Origin: Paraktedonobacter sp034438135
GTDB lineage: Bacteria; Chloroflexota; Ktedonobacteria; Ktedonobacterales; Ktedonobacteraceae
DNA: 30,235 nt
Direction: 5' to 3'
Assembly (NCBI GenBank): GCA_034438135.1
Contig: DAOTTL010000191.1
Span: forward strand, 1 to 30,235
The notes below the pieces were generated by a model. It searched no databases, was not told the DNA's origin, and was given only the letters and a program-made list of their open reading frames with translations. Made by a program: the position numbers and the translations under genes. Shown piece by piece: positions 22,082 to 30,235 of this stretch (its first letter is position 1; the number at the start of each line of letters is the position of its first letter).

Positions 22082-22573
22082 TCAGGAGGTTGAGAGGTGC
22101 TCCCACAGATCATCTCCTTCCGGTAGATCTGTGCTCAATGTGGCGACTACGCGGTGAAAGGCGGCGATCTCGTCAGGGGTCTGATAGGTCAAAAGTTTCT
22201 GGTGCAGCGCGTTTTCCCAGCGCGTCAGGGCCGGAATCAATTCTGCCTGGAACTGTCGTCCCGCGTCAGTCAGCCAGACACGCACGATGCGCCGATCGGT
22301 GTCGTTGCGCTTCCGTTCGACCAGGCTCGCCTGCTCCAGTTGATCAACGAGCCAGGTTGTAGAGGTGGCATCAAGTTGGGCGCGTACTCCAAGATCACGC
22401 AATGGTAATCCATCCTCCAACCAGAGTTGACGCAGGAGAAAAAGCTGCGAGGGCGTCAGGGGATAATCCGCCAGTGCTTTGACATAAAATTTCACAAGTT
22501 TTCGCGCCGCCGCTCCCAGAGCAAAGCCCAGCGGCTCCTCGCGATCCCATCCCTCTTTGTGATCTGTCTCCAT
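22082..22573 (-). CDS. MarR family transcriptional regulator
   Basis: A 163-residue winged-helix regulator. Seen: the helix-turn-helix LRDLGVRAQLDATSTTWLVDQLEQASLVERKRN (residues about 58-90) and the wing NDTDRRIVRVWLTDAGR, nearly diagnostic for MarR proteins, with dimerisation helices at each end. Known family role: dimeric repressor that releases DNA when a phenolic or other small ligand binds. The ATG at 22573 follows AGGAGGGT. It lies upstream of the SRPBCC gene and very likely shares its transcript; operator sites would be upstream of 22573, next to the divergent response-regulator gene, but no dyad stands out. Confidence 0.9.
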   Translation of the reverse strand: METDHKEGWDREEPLGFALGAAARKLVKFYVKALADYPLTPSQLFLLRQLWLEDGLPLRDLGVRAQLDATSTTWLVDQLEQASLVERKRNDTDRRIVRVWLTDAGRQFQAELIPALTRWENALHQKLLTYQTPDEIAAFHRVVATLSTDLPEGDDLWEHLSTS

Positions 22574-22688
22574 TTCTCAAACCCTCCTAATACAGATTAT
22601 TTTAATTAGAAAGAATAAAACTCTCAAGAGAGAAAAGTCTCGTGTGCGCATTTTTGTGTCGCAAGTTCTCATCTCTTGCCTTAAGAAC

Positions 22689-22697
22689 TGCTATAAT
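22689..22697 (+). promoter_or_regulatory. Extended -10 promoter for the response regulator-kinase operon
   Basis: TGCTATAAT, a full consensus extended -10, followed by GGGG. Transcription would start near 22704 and give a leader of about 45 nt before the ATG at 22749, with GGGGAG as ribosome-binding site. No good -35 at normal spacing. Confidence 0.5.
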
Positions 22698-22748
22698 GGG
22701 GGCACAGTAGAATGTTAGCAAAAACAACCGGGGAGCAAAGCAACTTTT

Positions 22749-23516
22749 ATGGCAGTCATCAAACTCTTGCTCGTTGACGACCATGGTCCGCTGCGTAAAG
22801 CAATGCGCGAAGGCCTACAGGCAACAGGAGCCGTCCAGGTCTTGAGCGAGGCTGCAACGGGACAGGAAGCGGTCACTCAAGCGCTCGAACAGGATATCGA
22901 TGTGATTTTGATGGATATTCAGCTTCAGAGTTCCCCACCGCGTCGCAAGGCCATGAGTGGTGTTGGAGCGGCGATTGCGATTCGCCGTGAGCGTCCTCGT
23001 ATGCCGGTCGTTTTCTACTCCATTCAAGATGATGATGAATATTACCGTGAATTTCGTGCTTCAGGTATTCTAACTCACTATGCTTATGTGCGCAAAAGCA
23101 ATTATCTTCTTCCCAGTATGCTCCTGCCTCTGTTGCGTGACGCTATAAATGGGCGCAGTCTGGTCGATCCAGAGATTGAGGACCGGGTACAGGAGGTTCG
23201 TGATCTCGACGAGCAGTCGCCACGTGCTCTGCTAGAACCTAATGAACTGCTTGTAGCCGAGCTGGTCGCTCAGGGTATGACGAACGAACAGATAGCTGCA
23301 CGCCTCAATTTGCACGATAAGCGAGCAGTCAGTCGCACCAATGGCCGCATCTACTCCTCCTGGGGCCTGAGTGACAGCGCTGTAGATGACAAGGTTGCGC
23401 GTGCGCGTGCTACTTTAATTTATTCCCTGAACCGCATGATCATGTGGGATGAGGATGGTGAGGCCCTGGTACAGGATCGTCGTGGCGAGTGGGTTCCGCT
23501 TTACAAAGAGGAATAA
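22749..23516 (+). CDS. Two-component response regulator (LuxR/NarL-like)
   Basis: A 255-residue regulator. Residues 1-130 are a receiver domain: VDDHG with D10 and D11, the phospho-acceptor Asp56 in ILMDIQLQ, a Ser in YSIQDD and the conserved Lys in YVRKSN. Residues about 150-225 form a LuxR-type helix-turn-helix in modified form (ALLEPNELLVAELVAQGMTNEQIAARLNLHDKRAVSRTNGRIYS), where the usual EVLxLIAxGxSNxEIA pattern is visible. The C-terminal tail (DEDGEALVQDRRGEWVPLY) is unusual and repeats an acidic, Trp-containing pattern. It is one base upstream of the kinase gene, so they are one operon and a cognate pair. Target promoters are unknown. Confidence 0.88.
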   Translation: MAVIKLLLVDDHGPLRKAMREGLQATGAVQVLSEAATGQEAVTQALEQDIDVILMDIQLQSSPPRRKAMSGVGAAIAIRRERPRMPVVFYSIQDDDEYYREFRASGILTHYAYVRKSNYLLPSMLLPLLRDAINGRSLVDPEIEDRVQEVRDLDEQSPRALLEPNELLVAELVAQGMTNEQIAARLNLHDKRAVSRTNGRIYSSWGLSDSAVDDKVARARATLIYSLNRMIMWDEDGEALVQDRRGEWVPLYKEE

Positions 23517-23517
23517 G

Positions 23518-25995
23518 ATGTCCCTGGAAATCTTTCTCAGTCCCAGCAATGTTTTGCAATCCCTGGCCCTGGCCCTCTCAATCTTTAACCTGACCGCTTT
23601 CCTCTGGCTGGCGTGCACGGTCTGGTTAAATGGTGACAGGCGAGCAGGTATTGTGCGTCTGGGAGTTGTGGGCCTGGGTCTTTCGGCCTGCTTTTTCTTC
23701 ATTCACGCCATCCTTATCTCCAGTCCACTGGGACCTTCGACCTCTTTTATCTCACTGGATTTCTGGTGGCGTTTGATCTGGCTGCCAGCCGTGGGAGTTC
23801 CCTATATCTGGTTTGCTATTGGTCTGCACTATGCTGCGTTGATCAACGTGGGTTGGAAGAAGAGAAGACCGTTTTTGTTGGCTACAGGTGGGGTGCTGGT
23901 GCTGATCGTCCTTCTGCTCTTAATCATCAATCGTGACACCTTTACTTATATTGATGCTTTGCGTCTGCTCTCATACAGCAATGGTCTGCGAGACCTCAAG
24001 CCGCCCGCGATCCTGATTCCAATTCTGTTTCTGATCTACGTCACCTTTTGCGCCATCAGTCCCTGGTTTACTGCGGGACGGGTTAGTCGTCTATGCAAGA
24101 TTCTCTGGCATGCCCCATTTGCTGCCCGCAGGCGTAACCTCGAAGGACGGAAAATCTCGCTCCGTCGCGCGTTAATGGACGCGTTCTGGGATGATCCGGT
24201 AGATGTAGAGATGTTGGAAGAGCCATGGCTATCCTGGCATCTGGCGCGTCCAGGTCTGCTTCTGGCTGCGCTCCTCATGGTTAGTCTGACGACCACCCTG
24301 GGGGTGCTGGTCGTGCAGTCAATGCTCAACTGGTTTGGCTATGGGGGAGCACCCTTTCCCAACACTTTTCCCTCCACATCTCCCCTGCCCGGTTCGACCG
24401 TGCCCTTTAACTTACTGATTCTTGATCTTCTGGCCAACGTCTCAGTATCCCTGGTCATTCTGCTCATTGGTTACTCGATCGTGCGCCATGGAGTCCTGAT
24501 CGCACGACCGCTGGCCAGACGGGGTTTCTTCGAGCAATGGCGAGGTATAGTCATCGTCGCCACCCTTGTTGCCATACTCATCTCACTGCTCGTTCATCTT
24601 ACCGAGAGCGGTCTGGGAGGATTATTGCTCATTACCTGCCTGGCTACGGTGGCCTACGCGCTCTTTACCTGGAGCAGCTATACAGCTCACGATCGTTATA
24701 TCGCTTTGCTGGGACCCTTTGTGCGCAGCACCAGTCAACGTCACTGGCTTAATACGGACCAGCAGAAAACTGAGCAAGAGCTGGAGCACCTCTTTTTCCA
24801 TCTTTGCCACGATATTCTGGTGGTGCAGTGTGCCTATCTTTCTGTCATGGCTGGCGCACTTAGCAGAAGTCTGATCTATCGTTGGCCGTCCGAACTCGTG
24901 CCGGGTCCCACCTGGAGCATACCTCCGAAGAGCGTCGGCAGTGAATTTTTCCATGTTTTAGGTGGAGGGAAATCCTCTGCGCAAGTAAACCCGGCCAGAC
25001 GCATTCAGGTCTACGTCAATGAACTGCCAATGATCATCTGGATATTACCTATCTACAACGAGCGTGGTCTGATTGCCACCCTCTATCTGGGTCCGAGAGA
25101 AGACGGTGGCGCATTTACAGAGGAAGACATGAACCTGGCCCATGCCTGTGCGCAGCGCATCCTCGATACCCTGGGCGATCACGAATCCATGCAGGCCGTC
25201 GCGGGACTTCTGCGCCGTCGGATCGTAGATGTCAAACTGCTGGGTGCGCAACAGCGCCGTGTTTTGCACGATGAGATCCTACCCCAGATGCATCAGGCTC
25301 TTCTGCAACTGGAACTCGTGCGTCCCGCGCTCGAACAGGCGAATAGTCAAGAACCGTGTTCACAGGATAATCCATTTGCAGGAGAAACTACTCTGGTGCA
25401 GGAGAGCGAAAATGGGAGAGGGATTGGTCAGCCTGCCCGATCCCCCAATGTCAACAAAAAAGTCTTTGACGACACCATTGAACTTATCAGCGACACTCAT
25501 CGTCGGCTTGCGGCTATGATGCGTACAACTTCTACGGGGGCACCGCATCGGCTTGAGCGTAATGGACTCATCCACGCCATCACAGCAATGCTGGAGCAAG
25601 ATTTTCAGCACTCCTTTGATGAAATCGACTGGCGTGTCGATGAAGAGACCATTTCCTATATTGATGAAGCGATCTCTCCTGCTATTGCCGAGCTTATCTT
25701 TGCAGCAATTCAGGAAGCACTGCGCAATGCTGCCCGTCACGCTCGTGGTAGCGATATTCATCGTCGCCTGCGCCTGACCCTTATAACTACCTGGAAAATT
25801 TCTCATTTTGAAGTGCTTATTGCGGACAACGGCGTTGGTATCACCTCTGACAGCAACTCTACCAGAGGGACTGGCGGTGGACTATTGACCCATAGTGCCC
25901 TCCTTGCCATTGCGGGCGGTAGCCTGACCATTAAAAGCACACCAGGCGAGGGAGTAGAGGTTAGAATTGTCTTGCCAACCGAGGTTTTGCAGTAA
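23518..25995 (+). CDS. Membrane sensor histidine kinase (DesK/NarX type)
   Basis: An 825-residue integral membrane kinase. The N-terminal part (to about residue 400) holds eight or nine hydrophobic helices, for example LLATGGVLVLIVLLLLIIN. A soluble GAF-like domain follows (about 420-560, with VYVNELPMIIWILPIY and IATLYLGPRE). The dimerisation/phosphorylation domain of HisKA_3 type carries RRVLHDEILPQMH with His584 as likely phospho-acceptor. The HATPase domain has QEALRNAARHARG (N box), IADNGVGIT (G1) and GTGGGLLTHSALL (G2). An acidic, low-complexity insert (about 605-640) separates dimerisation and ATPase parts. It phosphorylates the response regulator 1 bp upstream. Signal unknown; several similar multi-TM kinases sense membrane state. 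The ATG at 23518 follows AGAGGA. Confidence 0.88.
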   Translation: MSLEIFLSPSNVLQSLALALSIFNLTAFLWLACTVWLNGDRRAGIVRLGVVGLGLSACFFFIHAILISSPLGPSTSFISLDFWWRLIWLPAVGVPYIWFAIGLHYAALINVGWKKRRPFLLATGGVLVLIVLLLLIINRDTFTYIDALRLLSYSNGLRDLKPPAILIPILFLIYVTFCAISPWFTAGRVSRLCKILWHAPFAARRRNLEGRKISLRRALMDAFWDDPVDVEMLEEPWLSWHLARPGLLLAALLMVSLTTTLGVLVVQSMLNWFGYGGAPFPNTFPSTSPLPGSTVPFNLLILDLLANVSVSLVILLIGYSIVRHGVLIARPLARRGFFEQWRGIVIVATLVAILISLLVHLTESGLGGLLLITCLATVAYALFTWSSYTAHDRYIALLGPFVRSTSQRHWLNTDQQKTEQELEHLFFHLCHDILVVQCAYLSVMAGALSRSLIYRWPSELVPGPTWSIPPKSVGSEFFHVLGGGKSSAQVNPARRIQVYVNELPMIIWILPIYNERGLIATLYLGPREDGGAFTEEDMNLAHACAQRILDTLGDHESMQAVAGLLRRRIVDVKLLGAQQRRVLHDEILPQMHQALLQLELVRPALEQANSQEPCSQDNPFAGETTLVQESENGRGIGQPARSPNVNKKVFDDTIELISDTHRRLAAMMRTTSTGAPHRLERNGLIHAITAMLEQDFQHSFDEIDWRVDEETISYIDEAISPAIAELIFAAIQEALRNAARHARGSDIHRRLRLTLITTWKISHFEVLIADNGVGITSDSNSTRGTGGGLLTHSALLAIAGGSLTIKSTPGEGVEVRIVLPTEVLQ

Positions 25996-26060
25996 TCGTT
26001 TCCGCCTGTGATCGTTGGATGATTCTTGCGCAAAGCCTTCTTTTCTCATCGAAAGGCTTT

Positions 26061-26960
26061 TCAATGGACTCCATGCTCTTTCATGTATGTGCGAAAAGAG
26101 ATAGGGGTAAAGCCAAAGTCTCGCGAAACGCTATTGAGGTCAGTTGTATTGTCAAATGAGAAAAGAGTCAGGGCCGCCTTCGTAATAGGAGGTCGGGGCA
26201 GAACAGCCTCCATAGCAATCGCGCCGAGCGCAACCAGAGGCATCGGTGCGTAGACTTTGGGCCGACGTTTCCCGGTGGCCTGAAGCAGAATATCGAAGAT
26301 CTGGCTAAAAGAGTAGTATTCAGGCCCTCCAATAGTATAAATATGGCTATTATATTGTTCAGGCATTGCCAGAACTTTTGTAATGACTGTAACCACATCT
26401 TCGACAAAGATAGGTTGAAACATCGTCTTGCCACCACCAATCAAAGGAACGACCGGTGCAGATTGTACTAAATCAGCCAGACCCGTCACAAACGGTGCTC
26501 CATCGCCGAAGAGGACAGATGGACGTATGATCGTCCATTGCAGTCCACTCTCCATCAGCATCTTTTCTGACAGATAGCGTCCCTGCATATAGCTTCCCTT
26601 TTTATCGGGCTTTGTACCCAGACCACTTATCTCGATGATGCGTTTAACGCCGGCTTCTTTCGCCGCTTTAATGAGATTCGCTGTTCCTTGCACATTCGTC
26701 TGCTCATAGCGGTTCCCAGCCGACTCTTTGCGATCAGCAGTCATAAAGCTGGCATGAATAATCGTATCAATTCCCTCAACTGCTTTGGGCAGCGAACTGT
26801 ATGTGGTCGTATTTCCTGTAACGAGATCGACCTCCGAGGGTAAGGCTTGTGCAGCTTTCTGGCTGTCTCGAACAAGACATCGTGTCTGTTCCTTCCCCGC
26901 TACCAGACGTTGAACGAGATTGCGTCCAATAAAACCAGTAGCTCCTGTGACGAGAATCAT
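26061..26960 (-). CDS. NAD(P)-binding NmrA/epimerase-like (atypical SDR) protein
   Basis: A 299-residue Rossmann protein of the atypical SDR class (NmrA/NDUFA9-like). Seen: the N-terminal MILVTGATGFIGRNLVQRL with the glycine-rich motif TGATGFIG, VDLVTGN after the third strand, GIDTIIHASF and YMQGRYLSEK with Tyr-x-x-x-Lys-like spacing (Y...K) altered to RYLSEK. Domains of this type bind NAD(P)H and act as oxidoreductases, isomerases or redox-sensing regulators; the substrate is unknown. The ATG at 26960 follows AAGGGGGC; a longer frame to 27059 is not supported. It is monocistronic, between the kinase gene (convergent) and the cyclase gene (divergent). Confidence 0.85.
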   Translation of the reverse strand: MILVTGATGFIGRNLVQRLVAGKEQTRCLVRDSQKAAQALPSEVDLVTGNTTTYSSLPKAVEGIDTIIHASFMTADRKESAGNRYEQTNVQGTANLIKAAKEAGVKRIIEISGLGTKPDKKGSYMQGRYLSEKMLMESGLQWTIIRPSVLFGDGAPFVTGLADLVQSAPVVPLIGGGKTMFQPIFVEDVVTVITKVLAMPEQYNSHIYTIGGPEYYSFSQIFDILLQATGKRRPKVYAPMPLVALGAIAMEAVLPRPPITKAALTLFSFDNTTDLNSVSRDFGFTPISFRTYMKEHGVH

Positions 26961-27272
26961 AGGTTTATGCCCCCTTGAACATACGAAAAATAGCGCCATG
27001 TTTACTATAGCGTCCAGAGGAAATATTTGCCAGCGCAACTCTGAATGAAAAGAAGACATTCCTCAACAAAGTTTCTGTGCATGCTATAATATGTTGGCGT
27101 AACGTTTTGAAGTGTTTAACAAATCACCTGCCTGATCGATAATTATCTGTCCTCTTGAACAGGCTGTATGGATTGAAATCGACGAACATGTATGCTGGCC
27201 TCTATCAGAGAGTGAGTTTATCGTTAAGAATACTTGCTTGATCTCTACACCCTGAGAGAACGGAGTCACACC
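26961..27272. other. 312-bp divergent gap between the SDR and cyclase genes
   Basis: It holds an extended -10 for the plus strand (27082-27090) and CTATAGTA on the minus strand near 27003, a weak candidate for the SDR gene. No palindromic element and no gene are seen. The 180-nt leader implied for the cyclase is long; no hairpin or riboswitch motif was recognised in it. Confidence 0.4.
27082..27090 (+). promoter_or_regulatory. Extended -10 promoter for the cyclase gene
   Basis: TGCTATAAT, identical to the nonamer upstream of the response regulator, oriented toward the cyclase gene. Transcription would start near 27097, giving a leader of about 176 nt. A -35 is not evident. Confidence 0.45.
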
Positions 27273-29240
27273 TTGATAGGAAAACCAGATTTCGCCTGGG
27301 ATGCAAACCGTGAACTGCGTTCCCTGGGTGAGGCGCTGATGCGCGTTTCAAGTACACTGCATGAACATTCACGTAAGTTAGAGGTTGCTGTAGAGGGACT
27401 CTATGCTGGTGAAAGCAGTGATCCACGAGTACGGTTGTTAAGTGACTCTTTGCACGTCAGCCGTGCTTCAGATCTGGAGCTAGGACGGTTGGGTCAGATA
27501 GCACAGCGCCTGATGCCTCTGCTTCAGGAGCAGATTGAGTATCTCTCCCAGGCGTCAACCCCATTCCAGTCTCGGTGGTCTGATCAAGTGAACGAGCGTG
27601 AACGAGAGGCCCATATCTCTGAAGCCGAGCGTGACGCCTTAAATATAAGCATCATCAATCTGGAGCGCAAGCGCAGCGAACTGGAGACACTCTACGAAAT
27701 CGCGCGTATGCTCAATTCCACGCTGGAGTTTGATGAAGTACTGCGTCTGGTCATGGATCAGGTAATTGATGTCGTAGATGCCGAGCGCGGTTTTCTGGTT
27801 TTGCGCGATCCAGCGAGTGGTGAACTGCGTTTTGAGATTGCTCGTGATAAAGAAGCGCATTCCATCGATGCCAGTGCCTTCGACTTTCAAATTAGCCGTG
27901 GAACTGTTGAGCGTGTTGTCCGCACCTATAAGCCTATCGTAACTACTCATGATGCCCAGGTTGAACTGAAGGAGCAGGAGAGCGTCCTGATGCATGGAAT
28001 TCGTTCAATCATGTGTGCCCCGCTCATGGTACGTGATAACTGTATAGGAGCAGTGTATGTTGACAGTCGCGTTATAGCCAACCTCTTCGTTCCCAAGCAG
28101 GGAGATCTTTTAATGGCTTTCTGCCGTCAAGCGGCCATTGCCATTGATAATGCACGACTCTTCGCCGATCTCAATCTGGCCCTGCGCAAAGTCGAAGAGG
28201 ACAAACAGTACATGGATAATATTTTTGCCTCCATCGCTAACGGTGTCATTACTACCGACTCTGCGGGCATTGTTACCAAGTTCAACTCCGCTGCCAGCCT
28301 TATTTTACAGATCGATCCCCTGATGGTAGTAGGGAAGCCCTATCAGGAAGTTTTTCAGTCGCGTGCTCAGGTCGGTCTGGCCGATCTGTTGCAATCTGCC
28401 TTTCGTCAGCACGAGCATGGTACAATTGTGCCTCGCTCGGTAGATTGTGATATCCCTGGACGTGGACCCGTCAGCCTCAGCATGCATGCATCCTCATTGC
28501 GTGATGCTCAGGGTAACTATATTGGCATGGCTCTCGTCGTGGACGATCAGACCGATCTGCGGGCTGCTCGTGCGCGAGCGGAAGAGATTCAGCGCATCTT
28601 TGGACGTTTTGTTCATCCTCAGGTCGTGCGCCGTCTCATCGAAGATCCTCGCGCTCTCAACCTTGGTGGGGAGACGCGTGAGATCACCATTATCTCCGCC
28701 GACATTCGTGGTTTTACCAGTTTGAGCGAGCGAGTCGCATCCTCTGAAGTTGTGCGCCTTCTCAATACCTACCTGGATATCATGACCAAGGAGATCTGGG
28801 AAGAAAATGGCACGATCACTGGTTTCTGGGGCGATGAACTTATGGCAATTTTTAATGCTCCTCTAGGACAGGAAGATCATGTTCTGCGGGCATTGCGGGC
28901 CGCCTGGCGTATGCGCATGGCGGTGCTGAACTATCAGCAAGGTCAGCAGGAAGATTATCCGATCTCATTTGGGTTTGGGGTGAACACAGGCGAGGCTATG
29001 GTGGGCAACATTGGTTCGCGTGAGCGCATGCAGGCCTATACAGCCATCGGCGATGCGGTCAACATCGCCGCGCGTTTGCAGCATAATGCTTCGAATAACA
29101 ACATCCTGCTTAATCATTCCACCTTTTCGCATGTGAGCAAACTTGTGCGCGTTAACAAACTGCCGCCCCTACTAGTGAAAAACAAAGTAGAGCCTTTAGA
29201 TGTATGGTGTTTAACCGGCTGGTTAAGCGATCGTTTATAG
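27273..29240 (+). CDS. GAF-PAS class III nucleotidyl cyclase
   Basis: A 655-residue signalling protein: an N-terminal helical part (about 1-130), a GAF domain (about 130-290, with ELETLYEIARMLNSTLEFDEVL and ERGFLVLRD), a PAS domain (about 305-425, with IFASIANGVITTDSAGIVTKFN) and a class III cyclase catalytic domain (about 465-640). The two metal-binding Asp are D477 (ISADIRGFT) and D521 (FWGDELMAIFNAP), 44 residues apart as usual. NTGEAMVGNIGS and YTAIGDAVNIAARL complete the fold. The position where adenylate cyclases usually have Lys is Gly here (TITGFWGD), so cAMP versus cGMP cannot be assigned. The TTG at 27273 follows GGAG at 7-nt spacing and is preferred to TTG 27234. No membrane helix, so cytosolic. 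Confidence 0.88.
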   Translation: MIGKPDFAWDANRELRSLGEALMRVSSTLHEHSRKLEVAVEGLYAGESSDPRVRLLSDSLHVSRASDLELGRLGQIAQRLMPLLQEQIEYLSQASTPFQSRWSDQVNEREREAHISEAERDALNISIINLERKRSELETLYEIARMLNSTLEFDEVLRLVMDQVIDVVDAERGFLVLRDPASGELRFEIARDKEAHSIDASAFDFQISRGTVERVVRTYKPIVTTHDAQVELKEQESVLMHGIRSIMCAPLMVRDNCIGAVYVDSRVIANLFVPKQGDLLMAFCRQAAIAIDNARLFADLNLALRKVEEDKQYMDNIFASIANGVITTDSAGIVTKFNSAASLILQIDPLMVVGKPYQEVFQSRAQVGLADLLQSAFRQHEHGTIVPRSVDCDIPGRGPVSLSMHASSLRDAQGNYIGMALVVDDQTDLRAARARAEEIQRIFGRFVHPQVVRRLIEDPRALNLGGETREITIISADIRGFTSLSERVASSEVVRLLNTYLDIMTKEIWEENGTITGFWGDELMAIFNAPLGQEDHVLRALRAAWRMRMAVLNYQQGQQEDYPISFGFGVNTGEAMVGNIGSRERMQAYTAIGDAVNIAARLQHNASNNNILLNHSTFSHVSKLVRVNKLPPLLVKNKVEPLDVWCLTGWLSDRL

Positions 29241-29351
29241 ACTTTGTTGGCGCAGGGGATTCGCGGTCGAACAGCCCCGCCCCTCCATGTTTTTTGAGAG
29301 ATTTTGGAGCAGGGTGGTCTCGATTGGTAGTGTTTCTCGGCAACAGAATCT

Positions 29352-30235
29352 TTATAGGGAAGGAAGTTCCTGGCGCAGTACAAAGCCAATCTGCGCGATA
29401 CGCGTGAACCCGAACCACTCATAGAGTTGGTGCGCATGTGTGTTCTCCTCCTGAGTATTGAGCATAATCCGCACCGAGCGAGCCGTTTTAAAGAAACGTA
29501 TCGCCTCTGCCATCAGGCGAGCGCCGACGCCCTGACCATGGAGGTTCGGGTGGACAGCGATGCGAACAAGGTAGCCGTGGTTTCCATCCAGCGCATTGAA
29601 TTGATAACCAATGACCTGGTCGTCGATTTCAGCTACAACGAAGTATGGGTGAGTGTATAGAATGTTGATCAGTGAGGAGACATCGTAACACCAGAGCTGC
29701 TCAAAACAGAGTTTTTCCAATTCCAGGAGCGCGGGGATATCGCGCATTTCAGCAGGACGCAGATGCACCTTCGTATTGCCCTCAGTTGGACTAGTATAGT
29801 CGAATTTATCATAGGAATAGAGTTGCCGAAAGGGCCTGAAGCCTCTCTCTATCAGCGGCGCACGTAACCAGTCATTCTCTATATCATTTCCCGAATAGTG
29901 CAGATAACGGACATTGAGTTGTTGAATGCGTTCAGTCAGGAGTGTCCTCTGAAGATCCAGATAATTCAGGTATGAGCGACTCTCGGACCAGCTTACGCCA
30001 AAGCCTCCGATCCAGGCCGAGGGCGGGTTGACATTTTGTGAGAGCAAAAAGCTGCGCAGTTTTGATCCCTGGTAGAAGCCAACCGAAGGAAAGCTCATGA
30101 GAATATGCTCTAATTCTTCCAGCGTAAAGCGCTGGTAGATATACTCAGAAGTATTCAGCATGTGCAGAAGCGACGAGTGATCGGCTGTCGACAGCAGGCG
30201 TACCTGCTCAGAATGTCGTACCAGGTTTTCCTCTT
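29352..30235 (-). CDS. GNAT family N-acetyltransferase (5' end outside the window)
   Basis: The frame is open from the stop at 29352 to the right edge, and the codons beyond the ATG at 30161 (RLLSTADHSSLLHM) still look coding, so the gene probably starts outside the window. The C-terminal half (about the last 140 residues) is a GNAT domain: VHLRPAEMRDIPALLELEKL at the start, YFVVAEIDDQVIGYQ, then VRIAVHPNLHGQGVGARLM with the acetyl-CoA-binding HGQGVGA, and LYEWFGFTRI near the end. The N-terminal half (WSESRSYLNY and similar) is a separate, unrecognised domain that may be a diverged second GNAT fold. Acceptor unknown. It is convergent with the cyclase gene, 111 bp apart, with nothing recognised in the gap. 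Confidence 0.85.
   Translation of the reverse strand, partial: EENLVRHSEQVRLLSTADHSSLLHMLNTSEYIYQRFTLEELEHILMSFPSVGFYQGSKLRSFLLSQNVNPPSAWIGGFGVSWSESRSYLNYLDLQRTLLTERIQQLNVRYLHYSGNDIENDWLRAPLIERGFRPFRQLYSYDKFDYTSPTEGNTKVHLRPAEMRDIPALLELEKLCFEQLWCYDVSSLINILYTHPYFVVAEIDDQVIGYQFNALDGNHGYLVRIAVHPNLHGQGVGARLMAEAIRFFKTARSVRIMLNTQEENTHAHQLYEWFGFTRIAQIGFVLRQELPSL

Noticed and set aside
22082..22573. A palindromic MarR operator upstream of 22573
   Set aside because: No convincing dyad of 14-20 bp was found between the MarR gene and the divergent response regulator by eye.
1..30235. CRISPR array near cas6
   Set aside because: I looked for regularly spaced direct repeats of 25-40 bp on both sides of cas6 and in all gaps; the repeats present are inverted, of variable sequence and irregularly placed.
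30161..30235. Treating ATG 30161 as the true start of the acetyltransferase
   Set aside because: The frame stays open to the window edge with coding-like residues and no ribosome-binding site precedes that ATG, so the gene is more likely cut by the edge.

Overview
The window looks like a chromosomal segment of a large-genome, soil-type Chloroflexota bacterium, most likely of class Ktedonobacteria. This is an inference from gene content: a CHAT-protease/TPR giant protein, several TPR and cyclase signalling proteins, a zinc-ribbon membrane protein, a DesK-like kinase with many membrane helices, a split lycopene cyclase, weak clustering of genes, and intergenic spaces full of small palindromic elements. 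No rRNA, convincing tRNA, phage module, transposase gene or CRISPR array was seen.

Layout. 1-3.6 kb: an O-methyltransferase-like protein, an unknown protein with a cysteine cluster, and a TPR protein, all on the minus strand. 3.9-6.3 kb: a GH31 alpha-glucosidase on the plus strand, meeting a nitroreductase (6.4-6.9 kb, minus) across a 37-bp perfect hairpin. 7.2-8.2 kb: an SMP-30/gluconolactonase-type beta-propeller. 8.5-9.4 kb: a redoxin fused to a cold-shock domain. 9.4-10.1 kb: a two-gene heterodimeric lycopene cyclase (crtYc-crtYd). 10.7-11.9 kb: a PLP aminotransferase. 12.45-13.5 kb: a redoxin whose active-site position is an in-frame TGA followed by a SECIS-like hairpin, so a candidate selenoprotein. 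13.7-15.9 kb: an HTH-like protein and a zinc-ribbon/one-TM surface protein. 16.1-19.7 kb: a 1171-residue TPR-CHAT protease. 19.9-21.6 kb: a divergent pair made of a tandem Csx3-like protein and a Cas6 endoribonuclease. 21.6-22.6 kb: an AHSA1/SRPBCC protein with a MarR regulator. 22.7-26.0 kb: a response regulator and sensor kinase operon. 26.1-27.0 kb: an NAD(P)-binding epimerase-like protein. 27.3-29.2 kb: a GAF-PAS-class III cyclase. 29.35 kb to the right edge: a GNAT acetyltransferase whose start lies outside the window.

Two themes stand out. First, CRISPR-related and signalling-nuclease genes (tandem Csx3, Cas6, CHAT protease) sit side by side without an array or an effector complex. Second, nearly every non-coding gap between 0 and 20.6 kb carries members of at least three families of short non-autonomous elements (here A, B and C). 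They have terminal inverted repeats, some have clear target duplications, and most have a central palindrome with 18-34 bp arms. Arm sequences differ from copy to copy, yet substitutions in one arm are matched in the other. One element is nested inside another.

Functional links between neighbours are modest. The clear operons are crtYc-crtYd (4-bp overlap), MarR-SRPBCC, and response regulator-kinase (1-bp gap). The Sec-type redoxin and the HTH gene are divergent, as are csx3 and cas6.
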